In this document: one piece after another, positions 17,229-35,123 of the stretch
Position numbering within the stretch: position 1 is the stretch's first letter
Layout: each line of letters opens with the position of its first letter
Origin: Acanthaster planci
Taxonomy: Eukaryota > Echinodermata > Asteroidea > Valvatida > Acanthasteridae
Direction: 5' to 3'
NCBI RefSeq assembly: GCF_001949145.1
Contig: NW_019091404.1
Coordinates: forward strand, 1,682,015-1,746,014
DNA length: 64,000 bases
Made by a program: the position numbers and the translations under genes
The notes under the pieces: generated by a model
The model's input: only the letters and a program-made list of their open reading frames with translations
Database searches by the model: none
Told to the model about the DNA's origin: nothing

Positions 17229-20200
17229 TTAAGGAAGTGCTGTGGAATGCTGACGTGGGAGCACCTTGCATGTCACTTCATTTGACGTTATTTTGGCTAT
17301 CCAGGAGCAGTGGAAGGACACTCGGGTGTACACTCCGGGGTAGCGGGGATCGGCGCAACCATAGCCCCAGCTGACAATTCCCTCAAGCGTTGTGCTGTTG
17401 ACGTATCGGTTTTCGTCGAAGTTGCTGACAATTGGACCACCGCTATCGCCCTTAAAAAGATTGAGACCATCAGAAAACGTGCACTTATTGACTGCATAGG
17501 AGAGGAGAGTACCAGTTTGTTCCATTACCTATCAGGGACGGATTCCGGATTTTTCGGCTGGTGGTTCAAATTTGTTCAATATTTGTTGGTGCCATTAATT
17601 CTTTTGGTTTTGTCCTCAACAGAACACGCAAAGAAGATTGCTACTTTGTACTTTTTATGTTAAGGGGGTTGCAGCCTGTAGATTAACAAAATAATAAAAA
17701 TAAGAAATGGATGGCAATAAGTGTTTGGGGGGGAGGGGTGACTTCCTCCTCCGGACCCATGCCTGTCATTTTGGTGAAAGTACTTTGGTGATGTTGGCCC
17801 AGCGCAGTGTCAGTCTAACTCAAAACCTAGCGAAGAGTGACTAGGAGCCAACTTGTGCAAAGCATTTCGAAATTTAGATTGAAACAGAAATCTTTGGGAG
17901 CGCTGCACTAGAGAGTCAGATCAGACGGACCGTCTGAGAGCCTGCACCCAGACCGGTATATTTGTCCTCTCCGTCCTGCCTTGCTTTTAGGGGGATTGCG
18001 GTTTTCCTACCTGGCAGGAGTCTTTCCCAGGAGCCGCAGCACAGATCGCGAAGTTTGCAATTTTGAGGCCGTAAGCAGTGCTGCATGAGCTACGACTCAC
18101 TCCGCACAGCACCACCTGTCTCAGTTTGGCCGGGTAATAACCGCCGGCTGGTAGATTTAACATGAATCGAAGCAAATTATTAAACCGTGTCAGAACATGC
18201 TTCATATGCTCTTCAGGGTATAAAAAATTGCTTTGTGTCTTTTCCATAATTAGACAGATATCCTTTGGTGACTTTTCAAACCAAACGTATACCATCCGCC
18301 TCGAGCAGCATCGCCCCCCTCCCCCATCGCGTGAAAAGAGCCATGTTGGTCGGGAGTATTCTTTTTGTTGGTAACGATGTGACTGCAACTTTCGTCTTTC
18401 CAAGTCATTTGTGAACCATCGATGCGCAGTTAGTACAAAACACAGACATATAAATGTTTAAATGTGTGTGGTATAAAAGGAACCTACATTGCTAAGGAAA
18501 AAGCCCCCTCTCTTGGTCCAGCTTGAGACCCTCAAATTTAAGAAAAAAAATCGCTACTTGCTCTGCTTGGTTGGCTGTCGACTATACATGGTAACAGACA
18601 ACGATGATAACAATATGCGATAAAGCGTATTCGCGGGGGACCAAATTGCAGTTAGATTCCATAACGTAGTGATTCATTTGAAAACGTTAAAGTTATTAAG
18701 AGAACCAGACTCTATTCCCGGATTTCACAATCCGACCCACTAAAATCACCTGGTACCGCCCATAAAGGGTTTTAATGTATAGGCCTACAATACGTTCAGG
18801 TATATTCGCGGGGACCCAATTTCAGTCATATTCCCTGGCGCAATGTATTTATTTGAACACGTTGAATTCAAAGAACCAGACTATGTTCTACAATTTCATT
18901 CCGACCCCCCAAATCACCTGGTACCATCCTATTACGGGTTTCGAATTTATGCTATACGTTCAGGAATACGACTGAAATTGAAGACGCCGTGAATACGGTC
19001 TGTTACCAAAATTATACTTCCATATCTAGCAAGGACGGGAGCAACGCTTACATGACAGGGAGCCCCAGCCACTCACTAATAGCTCCTCGCCTCCTGAAAT
19101 GTCTGAACCAGCACTGGCAAGCTTGATGGGCTGTACGGCATCCGACAAGGTTGCTGGTGCGTCCAAATGAATCAGAGCTATGTCGTCACCGTGCGTCGGG
19201 TGACGGTACCACTTGCCTTTGATGATCTGTTGCTTGACATTTAAGTCGTGGTATCCAAACCCAGCGTACAATCTACATTGGTATACGTGTATAAGAAAAA
19301 TACTGCGTCACTGACCGAAGGAAACTATGAAATGACTTACAGTACAAATGAATAAAGACATGAGATGGTACTCTCTGTTCCTGACTACTTCATAAAGTCA
19401 CAGTGAGATTGGGGATGGGTGTAGAGCCGTCGCTTTTCACAGGAATCGCACTGCCATAGTACGTTTCAAAGCCGTACAGGCTACTACACACAGGAATCAG
19501 TGCATGCGCGCAGTGTACCAGCCGTTCCGACGATGACGTTACCAGTTTACCACAAGCGAAATTTGCTAACGCACGGAGTCACAACCCACGAATAATTAAG
19601 GACAAGCATAGTGAAGCTGAGTCGATTACAAAGAAGGACACTGACGAGAACAGGCCTAGGAGGTGGGTCAAATGAGTCGTCGATGAGAACAACATTAGCG
19701 CGCTCATTTGGGTAATGATTCAAAACAACTATGCGGGGGTACTTACCCACCACAGTGAGAGGCAGTTAACACCCAACGTGGGCTGATGAGGACTCCAGCG
19801 CAAGAAAAACTGTAAAATCCCCCATTGGGTGTATTGAACAGAGCGACTTGGTAGGGACGACTTTTTAAAGGTGCCTCGATGCCGCCGACGATTGACTTCC
19901 CCTCATTTAGGCAGCCTGGTGAAAACGCTGGAGGGAAATAGAAATCTTATTGGCTACATTTGGGTAGCTTGAGCTCATGTTAACACGAATTTTATACTTT
20001 TGATTCTTGAACAGACGATCGACAGGAATATATGCTATTATGCGAAAGAATATATTCACGATCAGACAGCCAGGTGCATCACCATTGTCCGAAAGCGTCT
20101 CTTCCACGGGAGCGCACAACATTGCCTTCTCTTGATTCATTTATAATACAGCCATTTCACAATAGCGCGCCACCAAGAGTTTGCAACGCGTTGGCCGATC

Positions 20201-21299
20201 AGTGGAAGGGTCGACAAATTTCGTGCGTCATGATTTGCCAATATGAAGTGTCATCTAGGTTTTTACACATATTTTTTTAGTTCCGTCATGTTTATTCTGT
20301 TTTTTAGACTACGGTAAATAAACAATCCAGCCCATCACCAGTTTCGCTCTCAACTTCTTTCAATCATTTTTTTTTCACGTGGCAGAAAAGTAACGTTGAA
20401 AGTTCGCGCGAGTGATCCGAAATTTACACCCACGCAAAATATTTCTGCACTCTTGAGTATCGAAGAGTGGCACCAGCAAACTAACTCTCAGATCTGCTAA
20501 AGTAAAAGCAATTGGTGATTCAAACCGAGTTTGGAACTGAAAGCGAGAAGAGAATTGCCCTTTTCTTTATTTTCTTTAGCTCACATCAGTGCACTAATTG
20601 AGATCGGGCTTGATGTCATAAACCAGACAGCATATTCAGCAGAATTCTTTGATATGAGTTAGGATACACACAAATCAAAAGCCATCGTAGAACCAGAAAA
20701 ACTGGTACGGCTATTTAGTCAAATGTGGAAACGCATGGTTGAACCCTTAAAGAGCTGGCTTAGTTTGGACCACCCACGTCAGGGGAAAGATTCTTCCCCT
20801 TCTGCTGTCACTGACCTGATTATTTTGAAACTTTTGAAGCATGCATGTAAATACACCATTGTCGAGAGGAACAAATGTCAATTCGGTGTGACAATGGTTC
20901 CTAATGTTGTAGTCATTTGAAATACATGATCACAAACGTTTCGGCCCACGTGAATGCAACACGGAATGGGAAAAGAGTTGCTTTTCAGTGGTTGACCTGT
21001 CTCGAAAAAATGAGCATTGTGCAAGACCAGTATGTCTGATTGTTAAAAAATTTGTGTCAAAATGACCACAAGATGCTACTTAAAAGTGTCTGAGGGTGGG
21101 TTTCTGAAAAAAACATGCACGGGAACGATATTGGAGAAACGTTTGAGGTTGGACTCCGCTTCGTGTTTTTCCCTGAATACATGCATATCAGCTGAAAGTT
21201 CATCAAGGTAAAGCTGGGGCAGCCTGCTGGTCGCGGGCCTTAACAAAATGACTTACCAAGAGCCAGTGAAAGGCAGGCGAAGAACACGAAGATCCTCAT
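17229..21299 (-). CDS. Trypsin-like serine protease, copy C (267 aa, 5 exons)
   Basis: Exons on the minus strand: 21299-21257, 19927-19747, 19272-19052, 18147-18011 and 17450-17229 with stop TAA; 804 nt, open throughout, all GT-AG. Exon 1 is a signal peptide ([14 protein letters not shown]). The mature domain starts IVGGIEAP after NEGKS. Catalytic triad: TASHC, DDIALIH, GDSGGP; the S1 Asp is in GKDSCQ. Exon 3 is 21 nt shorter than in A and B ([10 protein letters not shown]). Oddities: a Cys in the propeptide (SPGCLNEG) and another in exon 4 (VVLCGV), both absent from the other copies; CAG instead of CGG after the first conserved Cys; and the TAG that ends the other copies is AAG here, adding 12 residues ([12 protein letters not shown]). 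Probable secreted Lys/Arg-specific protease. Two-block homology with D suggests recent exchange. Confidence 0.87.
18420..18523. other. 104-bp intronic block identical to 5735-5838
   Basis: Partner of the identical block in trypsin D intron 3, with the same GGTATAAAAGGA sequence. The adjacent stretch (about 18280-18420) is also related, at lower identity, to plus-strand sequence at about 40365-40530. Confidence 0.7.
20150..20205. mobile_element. Half copy of the fold-back MITE family
   Basis: Carries TTCACAATAGCGCGCCACCA and AAGAGTTTGCAACGCG, one arm of the family seen complete at 27866-28022 and split at 7245-7997. The opposite arm is missing. Located in intron 1 of trypsin C. Confidence 0.55.
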
Positions 21300-21657
21300 G
21301 GTGAGTGAAATGTCGAGTAGTTAAAAGGATGTTCGTCACTTGACTTCTGTGTACTCTCTCGGCTTAGTGGGTACCTGCCCAAACGGGACGGCGCCTTTTA
21401 TTAAGGCCCTCGTCGGACGCGTCGTGCACTCTGCTGCATGGTGAAACTAAACAGCTGAGTATCTCACTGCATACTGATAGTGACGCATGTTTCCTTATCT
21501 TAATTTAGTGTGCCTTGAAGGCTTTGTATCTCATGTGACCAATTTGTGCACTCCCTATTGCTGTTTTCATAGTTGGTTATGAAAGCGAAAGTGGTGACGG
21601 AAAACAGCAGCCCTAAATTCGTACACGAGCTTGAAAAAAGTTGGTTGTAGATTCTAT
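21208..21657. repeat. 450-bp promoter/exon 1 block nearly identical to 11425-11874
   Basis: Partner of the D block. The high identity ends abruptly just before the TIR element at 21666 on one side and within intron 1 on the other. Confidence 0.8.
21394..21404 (-). promoter_or_regulatory. TATA-like box of trypsin C
   Basis: TTAATAAAAGG on the minus strand, 95 bp upstream of the ATG at 21299. Confidence 0.7.
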
Positions 21658-21665
21658 GGGACGTT

Positions 21666-22306
21666 TATGCAAGCCCATAGTGCCAAGTTTATCTCTGCAA
21701 AAGTACTTATGACGAAATTACGCAATAATTTTACGAAATAATGCTATAACATTGCGACATAACGCAATACAGTTGCGAAATAACAGAAAAGCCAATAACG
21801 CAATAGTTCTACTGACTTTTCGGGTACGCTCGCACGGTTAATCCTGTTAACAAGGAATAGGATGCCTGCGCATTGGTGCTGGAGTATACTCCCACGTTAG
21901 CGAGAGTATACTCTTGCTGACCAGTCGGTCAGACTGCAGCCATTGTGAGAGTAAACACCAGTAGCTCGCTCGAACGCACCCGTGAGCGAGCAGTGCGAGT
22001 GATTTCCCGTGAAACAGCATTCCAGAGAAGCTAACATTACGCAAACTCGTGAGCTTCTTCTTCTCTCTTTTTGGCAGCAAAATCATCGTAAACTTAAGGA
22101 CCCTAGAAACGATGTTTGGTCTATCAACAGGGAGCAACAATCAACATCGCCAAAACTACAGCGTTATTTCGCTAAGCTATTGGGTTACTTCGCAAGCTAT
22201 GCCGTTTATTTCCCAAGGGTACTGCGTTATTTCGCTAAGTTATTGCGTTATTTCGCAATAACAAGTATTTTTGCATAGTTAAAATTGGCACTAACGGGCT
22301 TCCATA
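21666..22306. mobile_element. 641-bp TIR element upstream of trypsin C
   Basis: Termini are TATGCAAGCCCAT and, reverse complemented, TATGGAAGCCCGT; the insertion site corresponds to that of 11883-13808, so the insertion predates the C/D duplication. Inward-facing GCGTTATTTCGC-type repeats occupy about 21717-21810 and 22160-22262. It retains the single-copy AGCTCGCTCGAACGCACCC sequence (about 21964) from which the D minisatellite unit can be derived. No coding capacity. Confidence 0.7.
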
Positions 22307-22309
22307 GAG

Positions 22310-25260
22310 GTGTGAAGAGCACATAATTTATTTGAATTGAATTTGTTTTGTTCTTTCGTAAAAATAAAATCAGTTGAAGCCGAAAATAGGAAAGGGCAAA
22401 CAAAACGCTGAGCTATATGCACCGTCTACTAGACGGGTTTTAATAGTATCTTCCCAGCAGTTGACTGCATTGAACCGCCTGCTTAATCATCAGCCAAGGA
22501 TATCTCTCCGTTTAGATTCGCTACTCAAGGGAGGCAAATCGTGTCACACGAACAAGATTTTTTTTTGTTGAAGTGACATTTTGCTTTCGGTGAACTTTGC
22601 CACAAAAAAGTCGGCTCCCTGAACTATTAGAATAATGAGAAAATTCCAAGAGAGCAGCACTTGGCTTCATTTGACCCTTACCTTAGTTGCAGGCCGCGCT
22701 CCGTTTACAGGAGATATATTGACGATACGAGTGAGAATTCTTATGGCAAACTACATATGGCTAACTTCGGTGCGATCTTTATCATCGATAATGCTTGCTG
22801 CCTTCATCACAAAATGATAGCCCCAAAACATTGTGACTGTCTTCGAAACAAAGTGTCAATCTGTCTTTGAAACAAAGTGTCAATCATGGTCGAAAGCAAG
22901 ACTCAACATGCAGCATCAAGTACTATACAATAAGCCTTTTGCGGGTTAACTTTGACCCAAATCCGGTACACTGAGTTCTTTAATTCACGTGAACATAACA
23001 AGTTGAATTCTCCTGTTGCCAAACCTTGTGATTCTGGGCAAGCTTTTGCTTAGTTAAATAAAAGATGCCTTGCAACAGTCCTCAATGGATAAACTCAAAG
23101 ATATTTCTTGTTATATTAGTAAATTATTGCTAGTCTTAAACATTTTGTGAAGCGTCGATGGAACTACTGTTCACTGTTGCTTGAGTCTTTGTTGTTTATA
23201 AGGGGGAAAACTTCTAAAGAAACAAATCAGAATTATTCAGTATATGATAAGCAACTCATGGCGTGGATCCTACAAAATACATGCACGTAACCGGTACATA
23301 CTTGTATACAAACTGGCTTTGGCACTGACAGTTCTTTTCTACAAAATCGCGAACCGAGCACATGAATACCAAGTAATGTCTTGATCTCGAAGAGAATGTG
23401 TTTTGCACAGGAAACCTCTCTGTTTACGGGTGGCTTGGACCTCATGGTAAATTCCATTGACCAGCCCTTTTTTGTACATGGTGCTTACCGTCCATGACAG
23501 AGAGAAGTCCCGCGTAACCAATGCACCGAGTCAAAATCCTCCCTCAAGAGCCCCAAGTATTATGTCAATTTGCCAAGGTTTAATCTAAAAATAAGCAAAA
23601 TATTTCGATCAATTGACAAATTAATTTAATACAAATTACACAAAGTATCCGTACATGTTATGCAAATGAAATAAACACTGAAATAAACATTGAATTCCTA
23701 AACGTGCCGATGCAGCAGATTCGTCCGATCCGACTACCTGCCGCTACTTATAAGTAGACCTTGCACACCATATAAGCCATGCTATAAGCAGGTTGGTATC
23801 ATTGGATCAAAGCAGGACTAAGTTCGCCACGCTTGTAAGCGTGGCATTAAAAGCGCCCCACTTGCCACACAACAGAAAGTTACTGCTACGGTACACAATC
23901 TAAAACTGGTCTAGCTTACAAGTGTGGCGAACGTAGTTCATGCAACGATCGAATGATGCCAACCTACTCATAGCATGGCGTATTTAGTGTGCAACCCTAC
24001 TTATGAGTAGCGGTGGGTCGTCGGATCGTGTGTTAGACTAGCATTACAACTTTAGCGGGTACACTTTGAATCGCCCAACATCATGTTGAGTATGCCTACA
24101 TGATCGTGCATTTACACATCACTGAAGTATTACAATCGACAAGGTTTCACAAACACACAAAAACTCTGAAAACTTACGACTCTGCCAGACTCTAAGAAAG
24201 TTCCAGGACAGCTGCAGACAATGTACTGTATATATCTACTGCTCCAAACTAGCCCAATAACCCAAACTAGGAAGTATTATCGGCAGTTTTATCCTTGCAA
24301 TTTATCTGGTCAATCCAACCTCTGCAAAGGCAGTCCTTCACACACCCTTGGATGTATACATTGTACACAACAGAGCCTGAAAGCTGACCGCTGATGGCGC
24401 GCTTCCGGAACCCTTGGATAAGAAAAATAACGTGTAGAAATTTTAGAATTGGTAATATATTTGCGTTGGATACTTCTTAAAAACTCAATTCTTAAAAAAG
24501 CCTTTTATAAAATATTTGCTACCATATCAATTTATGGAAGCTAAAAAATGACCTGACTTTAAAGACAAATATACTGCCAAAAATTGACCTGTCACTTCCG
24601 AATATCCAAAATACATGAAGAACTATGCAGCTCGGTGGTCTCGCACGCACATTAACAATAAAGGATTATGGTAGTCTTTGGGTAAAAACCGAATATAAAA
24701 ACAAACCGAAATATCTTGAAGAATTTAAAATTTATAAAGAAATAAACTTAAAACAATAATATGCTTTTACAAAAGATTCTGGTGTACAATCTAACCTTTT
24801 GCTGACAAGAACTGCGTCACGTCAACTCAACAGAGTCTGGAACCCATCGACTACAGGTAGGTAAATCTTTGCAACGTTGTACAATCTCGTTTCTTCGTTA
24901 GCACGGGTAATGAAAACAAACAGGCTTAAACAAGGAGACCTAGGAACGATACTGCGTGAAGCAAAAGGTCGTTAATGAAATTCGTTTTTACCCATCTCTG
25001 GGTGACATTTCCTATTTATTACTCGAGGAGGACAAGGGGAAAATTCCGACGTGAGCGTTTCTCGGGGTGGTTTCAGTTAGAAATCATTTTCCTCAAAATT
25101 ATAGGATTTGATAGGACGGCCCGTGTAAAATCCCCATAGGTAGACCGGGTTCAGGAAGCTCGCTGCGTGACCTTTACTTTCAGGCTCTATACAGTGAGCG
25201 ATTGCAGTACGTGTACATTCTAGAATACGTTTTTCACCTTTGACCTTTTAACTTTCAGAT
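22310..25260. other. Spacer between trypsin C and B
   Basis: About 22310-23560 is the duplicated upstream flank. From about 23560 to 25260 the sequence is not homologous to the other spacers: an insertion or replacement that contains the fold-back element at 23726-24028. Otherwise I see no gene. The match to the 3' flank of unit B starts at about 25265. Confidence 0.55.
23726..24028. mobile_element. 303-bp fold-back MITE
   Basis: The left arm begins CGATCCGACTACCTGCCGCT and the reverse complement of the right arm begins CGATCCGACGACCCACCGCT; the match continues about 115 bp (CGCCATGCTATRAG, AAGTTCGCCACGCTTGTAAG-like blocks). Nearly the whole element can fold on itself. I could not identify a target duplication with confidence. 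Confidence 0.8.
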
Positions 25261-26143
25261 ACGTTACGGCGAGCCCAGCCTTTCTCTCAGTCAGCAGTGA
25301 GGACGTCCTAGGGAACAAAATCTATTTGGAGACGTAAATAAGGCTAACTACAACTGCAGTCAGGTGACACACACCAAAATAAAATTGATGTTTCACTAGC
25401 AGGTTTTTTACATTCCCGTTTATTACTCATTTTATTTTTGCCATGTTAGTGTCATCGCTCCACGTTGATACCATTTTTTGTTACCAGAATGTTGATCAGC
25501 ATAATTATAGAGGTCGCTGCTCAGCTTTACCACGGTAAAAGAAATACCTTGTCTGCATCATTGTGTCTAGAGCTAGGTCTAAAGCTTCGCCGATCACAAG
25601 CTCGCAGGTACATGCTTGCAACAGGAATAGCCATTGCTCCAAGATATCCTGGACAGGATTGAACTTTATACATACATATGAGATTCGTTTGCGGCAACAA
25701 ACTTCCACTTTTTTAACATCAAAATGCAATGGAAAGGACAGTTTGATTCGAAGGATACTAAACCGATTTGGTGCCCGATGCAATGCCTTAGTTACTGTCA
25801 TTAATATGAATGTATCTGTTTTTTGACAGGCAGGGGCAACATTTACATGCCCTGCAGCAGATTATAATCATTTAATATTAAACATTTTCACTGGTTACCA
25901 GACTTGTCTTGAAATAGGAGCACGTGCTGCTACAGTGACATGAGTAATTGAAGGGTGGCGGGTAACTATTTAGAAATCTTGGCAACGGCTCACTAATTAT
26001 TTAGTACAATCAAAGTCCTTTCACATAAGTTTATTTCCTTAATTACAACACTTCATGTTTCGATTTTAAGAGGGGGCAAATGATAGAATCATTTTCATAA
26101 TCGAGAATCGTTGAAATGTCGAGGAATGCTGACTTGAAAGCGC

Positions 26144-31359
<5,216 letters not shown>

Positions 31360-31453
31360 GGTGAGTGAAATGTCGAGTAGTTAAAAGGATGTTCGTCACT
31401 TGACTTCCGCGTACTCTCTCGGCTTAGTGGGCACCTGCCCAAACGAGACGGCG

Positions 31454-31464
31454 CCTTTTATTAA
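31454..31464 (-). promoter_or_regulatory. TATA-like box of trypsin B
   Basis: TTAATAAAAGG on the minus strand, 95 bp upstream of the ATG at 31359. Confidence 0.7.
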
Positions 31465-31744
31465 AGCCGTCGTCGGACGCGTCAGGCACTCAGCTGCATG
31501 GTGGAACTAAACAGCTGAGTATCTCACTGCAGCCCCGATAGTGACTGATAGCATGTTTCATCAACTTAATTTGGTGTCCCCGGAAGGCTGGATATTAGCT
31601 TTGTCAACACCTTTATCGCATCTTATCTTAAGTGACCAACTTGCGCCATCCTTCTTTCTGTGTCACGAATGGTTATCAAAGTGAAAGTGGTGACCGAAAA
31701 CAGCAGCCCGCCATAAATTTGCACGCAAGCTTGAAAAATATTTT

Positions 31745-34130
31745 GTAGACTTAAGCAAGTTTAGGAGCGGACATTTGAACTCAATTTAGTTCGGCTCTTT
31801 GAAAATATCAGTTGAAGCTGATAACAGGGGATTGCAAACTTAAACTGTGACGTTGTCAAGACTCGGAGACTGAACGCTGAGCTATACTCACCGTCTACTC
31901 GAGCTATACTCACCGTCTACTCGAGCTATACTCACCGTCTACTAGACGGGTTTAATGGTGCATGTCTTCTCACGACTTGAAACTCAGCAGCTCTGGTACA
32001 TAGCACCGCCATCTTAAACGTCAACCGGGTATATTTACCTGTTTAGATTTGCTTTTCACTGGAGGCAAATCGTATGCATGCAAACAAGATTTTCTGTTGA
32101 AGTGACAGAAGTTCGTGGGTCATTCTGACAGACCGAGAAAATACCATTATCTTTGTCCTATATGTTTGCAGAAATTCAATGCTAATGGTAAGTATAGAAC
32201 TTGGCTTCATATAAATCCCTTGTGGCCTTCGTTACACTCGGGTTTATAGTTTATATAATAAACAGCCTCTGTTTGCGGGAGATAATTTCAAGATACTAGT
32301 GGGAATTCTTATGGCAAACTATATAATGCCAACCTCGTTATGACTTTTATCGTCAATAATACTTCCTGCCTTCCCTATCAAAAAGTGATAAGCCAAAAAA
32401 CACGGCAACTATCCACGAACCCAAATCAGTCGTGGAGGAAAACAAGACTCGGCAGCATTAAGTACTATACCATTTAAAATACTGATCACAGCCCTTTTGC
32501 TCGCATCTCGGACTGACGTCATCATGACGTGATTGGTGATAGTGCAGAAAGATTCGCTTCCCATTTTGTGCACTTAATTGCATACCAGGGCCGGGTCAAT
32601 GCATTTTTTGTGTCTATGTGAGTCGGGGACTCGAAGATAATTATCTTTTGTCACGTATATTGCTGCATTTTTGCTACTCTATACCATTTTTTGTAATGAC
32701 GTCGACGGGAGTTAGTGTTCCTGGCTGCTTTCTTCTTTGTTGTTTATAAGGTTGAAAAAAAATTGTAATAAACCAAATGAAAATTTTTCAATATGTAATA
32801 AGCATCCCACAGTATTGGTCTTACAAATGCATGCATGCACGTAACCATTTATCTCGTGTACAAAAAAAGCCCAGTGCTTTTACACTAAAAGTTATTTTGC
32901 ACAAAATCACGAAAACAATGAATACCGCGTAATGTCTTGATCTTGAAGAGAATGTGATAATCTTTCACAGAAAATTTCTCTGTTTGACGATGGCTCAAAC
33001 ATATGGTAAATTCCTTGACCAGCCCTTGCATGGCGCTTGCCATCTCATGAGAGAAAAGTCCCAATGTACAGAGTTAATGTAACTAACTCCCCCAAGAGCC
33101 CCCTTACGTGTTGTAAAAGTACCCTTGGTGCCATGTACGATTAAACTAGCCCTCACTGAAATAACATCCGAATCTCTTGTCTGGAGCTAGGTCTAGGTTT
33201 TCACTCCATTGTAAATGCGTGGAGATGCGTAGACAGTAGACCTAGCCGTAGCTCTGGAAGCCCGTTTTGGACACGGCCTAACTCCCATTAAAACACTCTT
33301 CCTTCTCTAATTCATTATGCAAACACTATTTTAATTACCCTGGAACAGATAAGCGTTTACTAGTAAGACTAAACAGCGCCCTCTGCCGACTCTAAACCTG
33401 CAGAAAAAGTTACTCTCACTGTTAAATCTGCAAAGTACTTAAGTGTAAGCTTGGTTGTGAAACCCTGTGGTTGATTAAATTAACAGTATTTTCGGATTAT
33501 TAAGGGGGACTTACTCCTGTGCTATTTGCATTTGGAGACCTGAAGGTGTTGTTCTGTCTACATGAAAATGGTCTGTGTGGCAGTCGTGATCGTCGGAAGT
33601 GAAATATCTGTCCTTGCTGTTTAAAAGAAAGTTAACCGGGGTAGTCATCTTGTCATCCACCGGTTGTGACAAGTGGAAGGAATAGAACTAGCAGTTATGT
33701 CAAATGTAGGGTGTACATGTATTAATGAATATAAAACTTGCCAACCAACTGAATGTACAGAGCAAATTGCAGTAATATTTCAAGGGACAGGTTGTAATGG
33801 AGTAATAAAATAGGAAAATCTTTTGCATAAAAACAAGTGGACTTTAAATGTTGGAACTGAATGGGGTAGAATATCCCAAACTGAATCTGTAATTTGGGGT
33901 AAAATCATGAAGGCGAGGCACGTTGTTAAGCAGCCAGTCCTTCAACAGTGATCACCAGACAACTATCAGTCAAGATGAGGTGCCTCAAGTTGTGCCAGAA
34001 ATGCTTGAAGTCGCTCTACCCTTCTATGATAAACTTGGCATACGGCGTCTCCTCGCATCTTAAAAAAAGTCCGAGTGTTACTTATGATAACCAAGTCAAG
34101 CAGTTCATCCAGATTGTGTACGTGAATGTT
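31745..34130. other. Duplicated spacer between trypsin B and A
   Basis: Homologous to 13815-16330 without the TIR element at 11883. It has no gene I can support. The 70-codon frame at 33948 is not preserved in the D-C spacer. Confidence 0.6.
31879..31944. repeat. 22-bp tandem repeat, three units
   Basis: GAGCTATACTCACCGTCTAC plus TC or TA, three times in a row; the other units of the array have this sequence once. A very young local expansion. Confidence 0.95.
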
Positions 34131-35123
34131 TTAATATCTGGGTGTATTATTTGTCTTTAATTGTAAATGTTTTCTCCATATATTTAAATCTTTAAAAACA
34201 ATATTCTCTGATCTAGTTTGCGACATATATATACACACTTTAGGGAAGGTGTATGTTTCAGACTGTGGGCCCAGCCTGTTTCTCAGACAGCGGTGAGGGC
34301 GTCCTAGGGCACAAAGTCCGTTTTCCGACGTTCATAAATTGGGGCTAGTTACAACTGCAGGCAGGTGACACACAGCAAAATAAAACTAACGTTTTGTTAT
34401 ATTGATTTTATTTCTTGCCATGCTAGTTTTATCGCCCCACGTTGACATTTTTCTTTGTTACTGGAATGTTGGCCTACATAAAGAGGTCGCTGTTCAGCTT
34501 TACTACAGTAAAAGAAAAAGACCTTGTCTGAATCATTGTGTCCAGAGCTGGGTCTAAGGCTTCGTTGATTACAAGCTTAGGGGCACATGCTTACAGTAAA
34601 CGTAGCCATTGCTCCATGAAGACCATTCGGACACGATTTACCTTTGGACGTGTCCGATATCAGATTTGTTTGTAGGTACGAACTTCCACTTTTTTCAACA
34701 TCAAAATGCGATGGAAAGGACAGTTCGATTTGAAGGAAACTAAACTATTTTGGTGCCCAATGCTATGCATTAATAACTACCATCGAATGTGTCTGATTAA
34801 TTGAAAAGCAGGTGCTTCATTTACATGCCTTGGAGCAGACTATAGTCATCATTTAATACTGAACATGTTAACTCCTTATCAGACCCGTCTTGAAATAGGA
34901 GCACGTACTATGCTACAGTAATGAGTGACTGAAGGTTTGCACCAACAAATCTTTTAAACGGCTCACTCATTACTAAGTTCAATCAAAATCCTTTCACAGA
35001 AGTCTGTTTCCTTAATGATTACACTTCATGTTTGGCTGTTATATTAAGAAGGAAGAAATGATAGAATCACTTTCAAAATATTGAGAATGATGGAAATGCC
35101 GAGGAATGCTGGATTGGAAGCGC

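Noticed and set aside
17310-17663. 117-aa plus-strand frame
   Set aside because: Antisense shadow of trypsin C exon 5.
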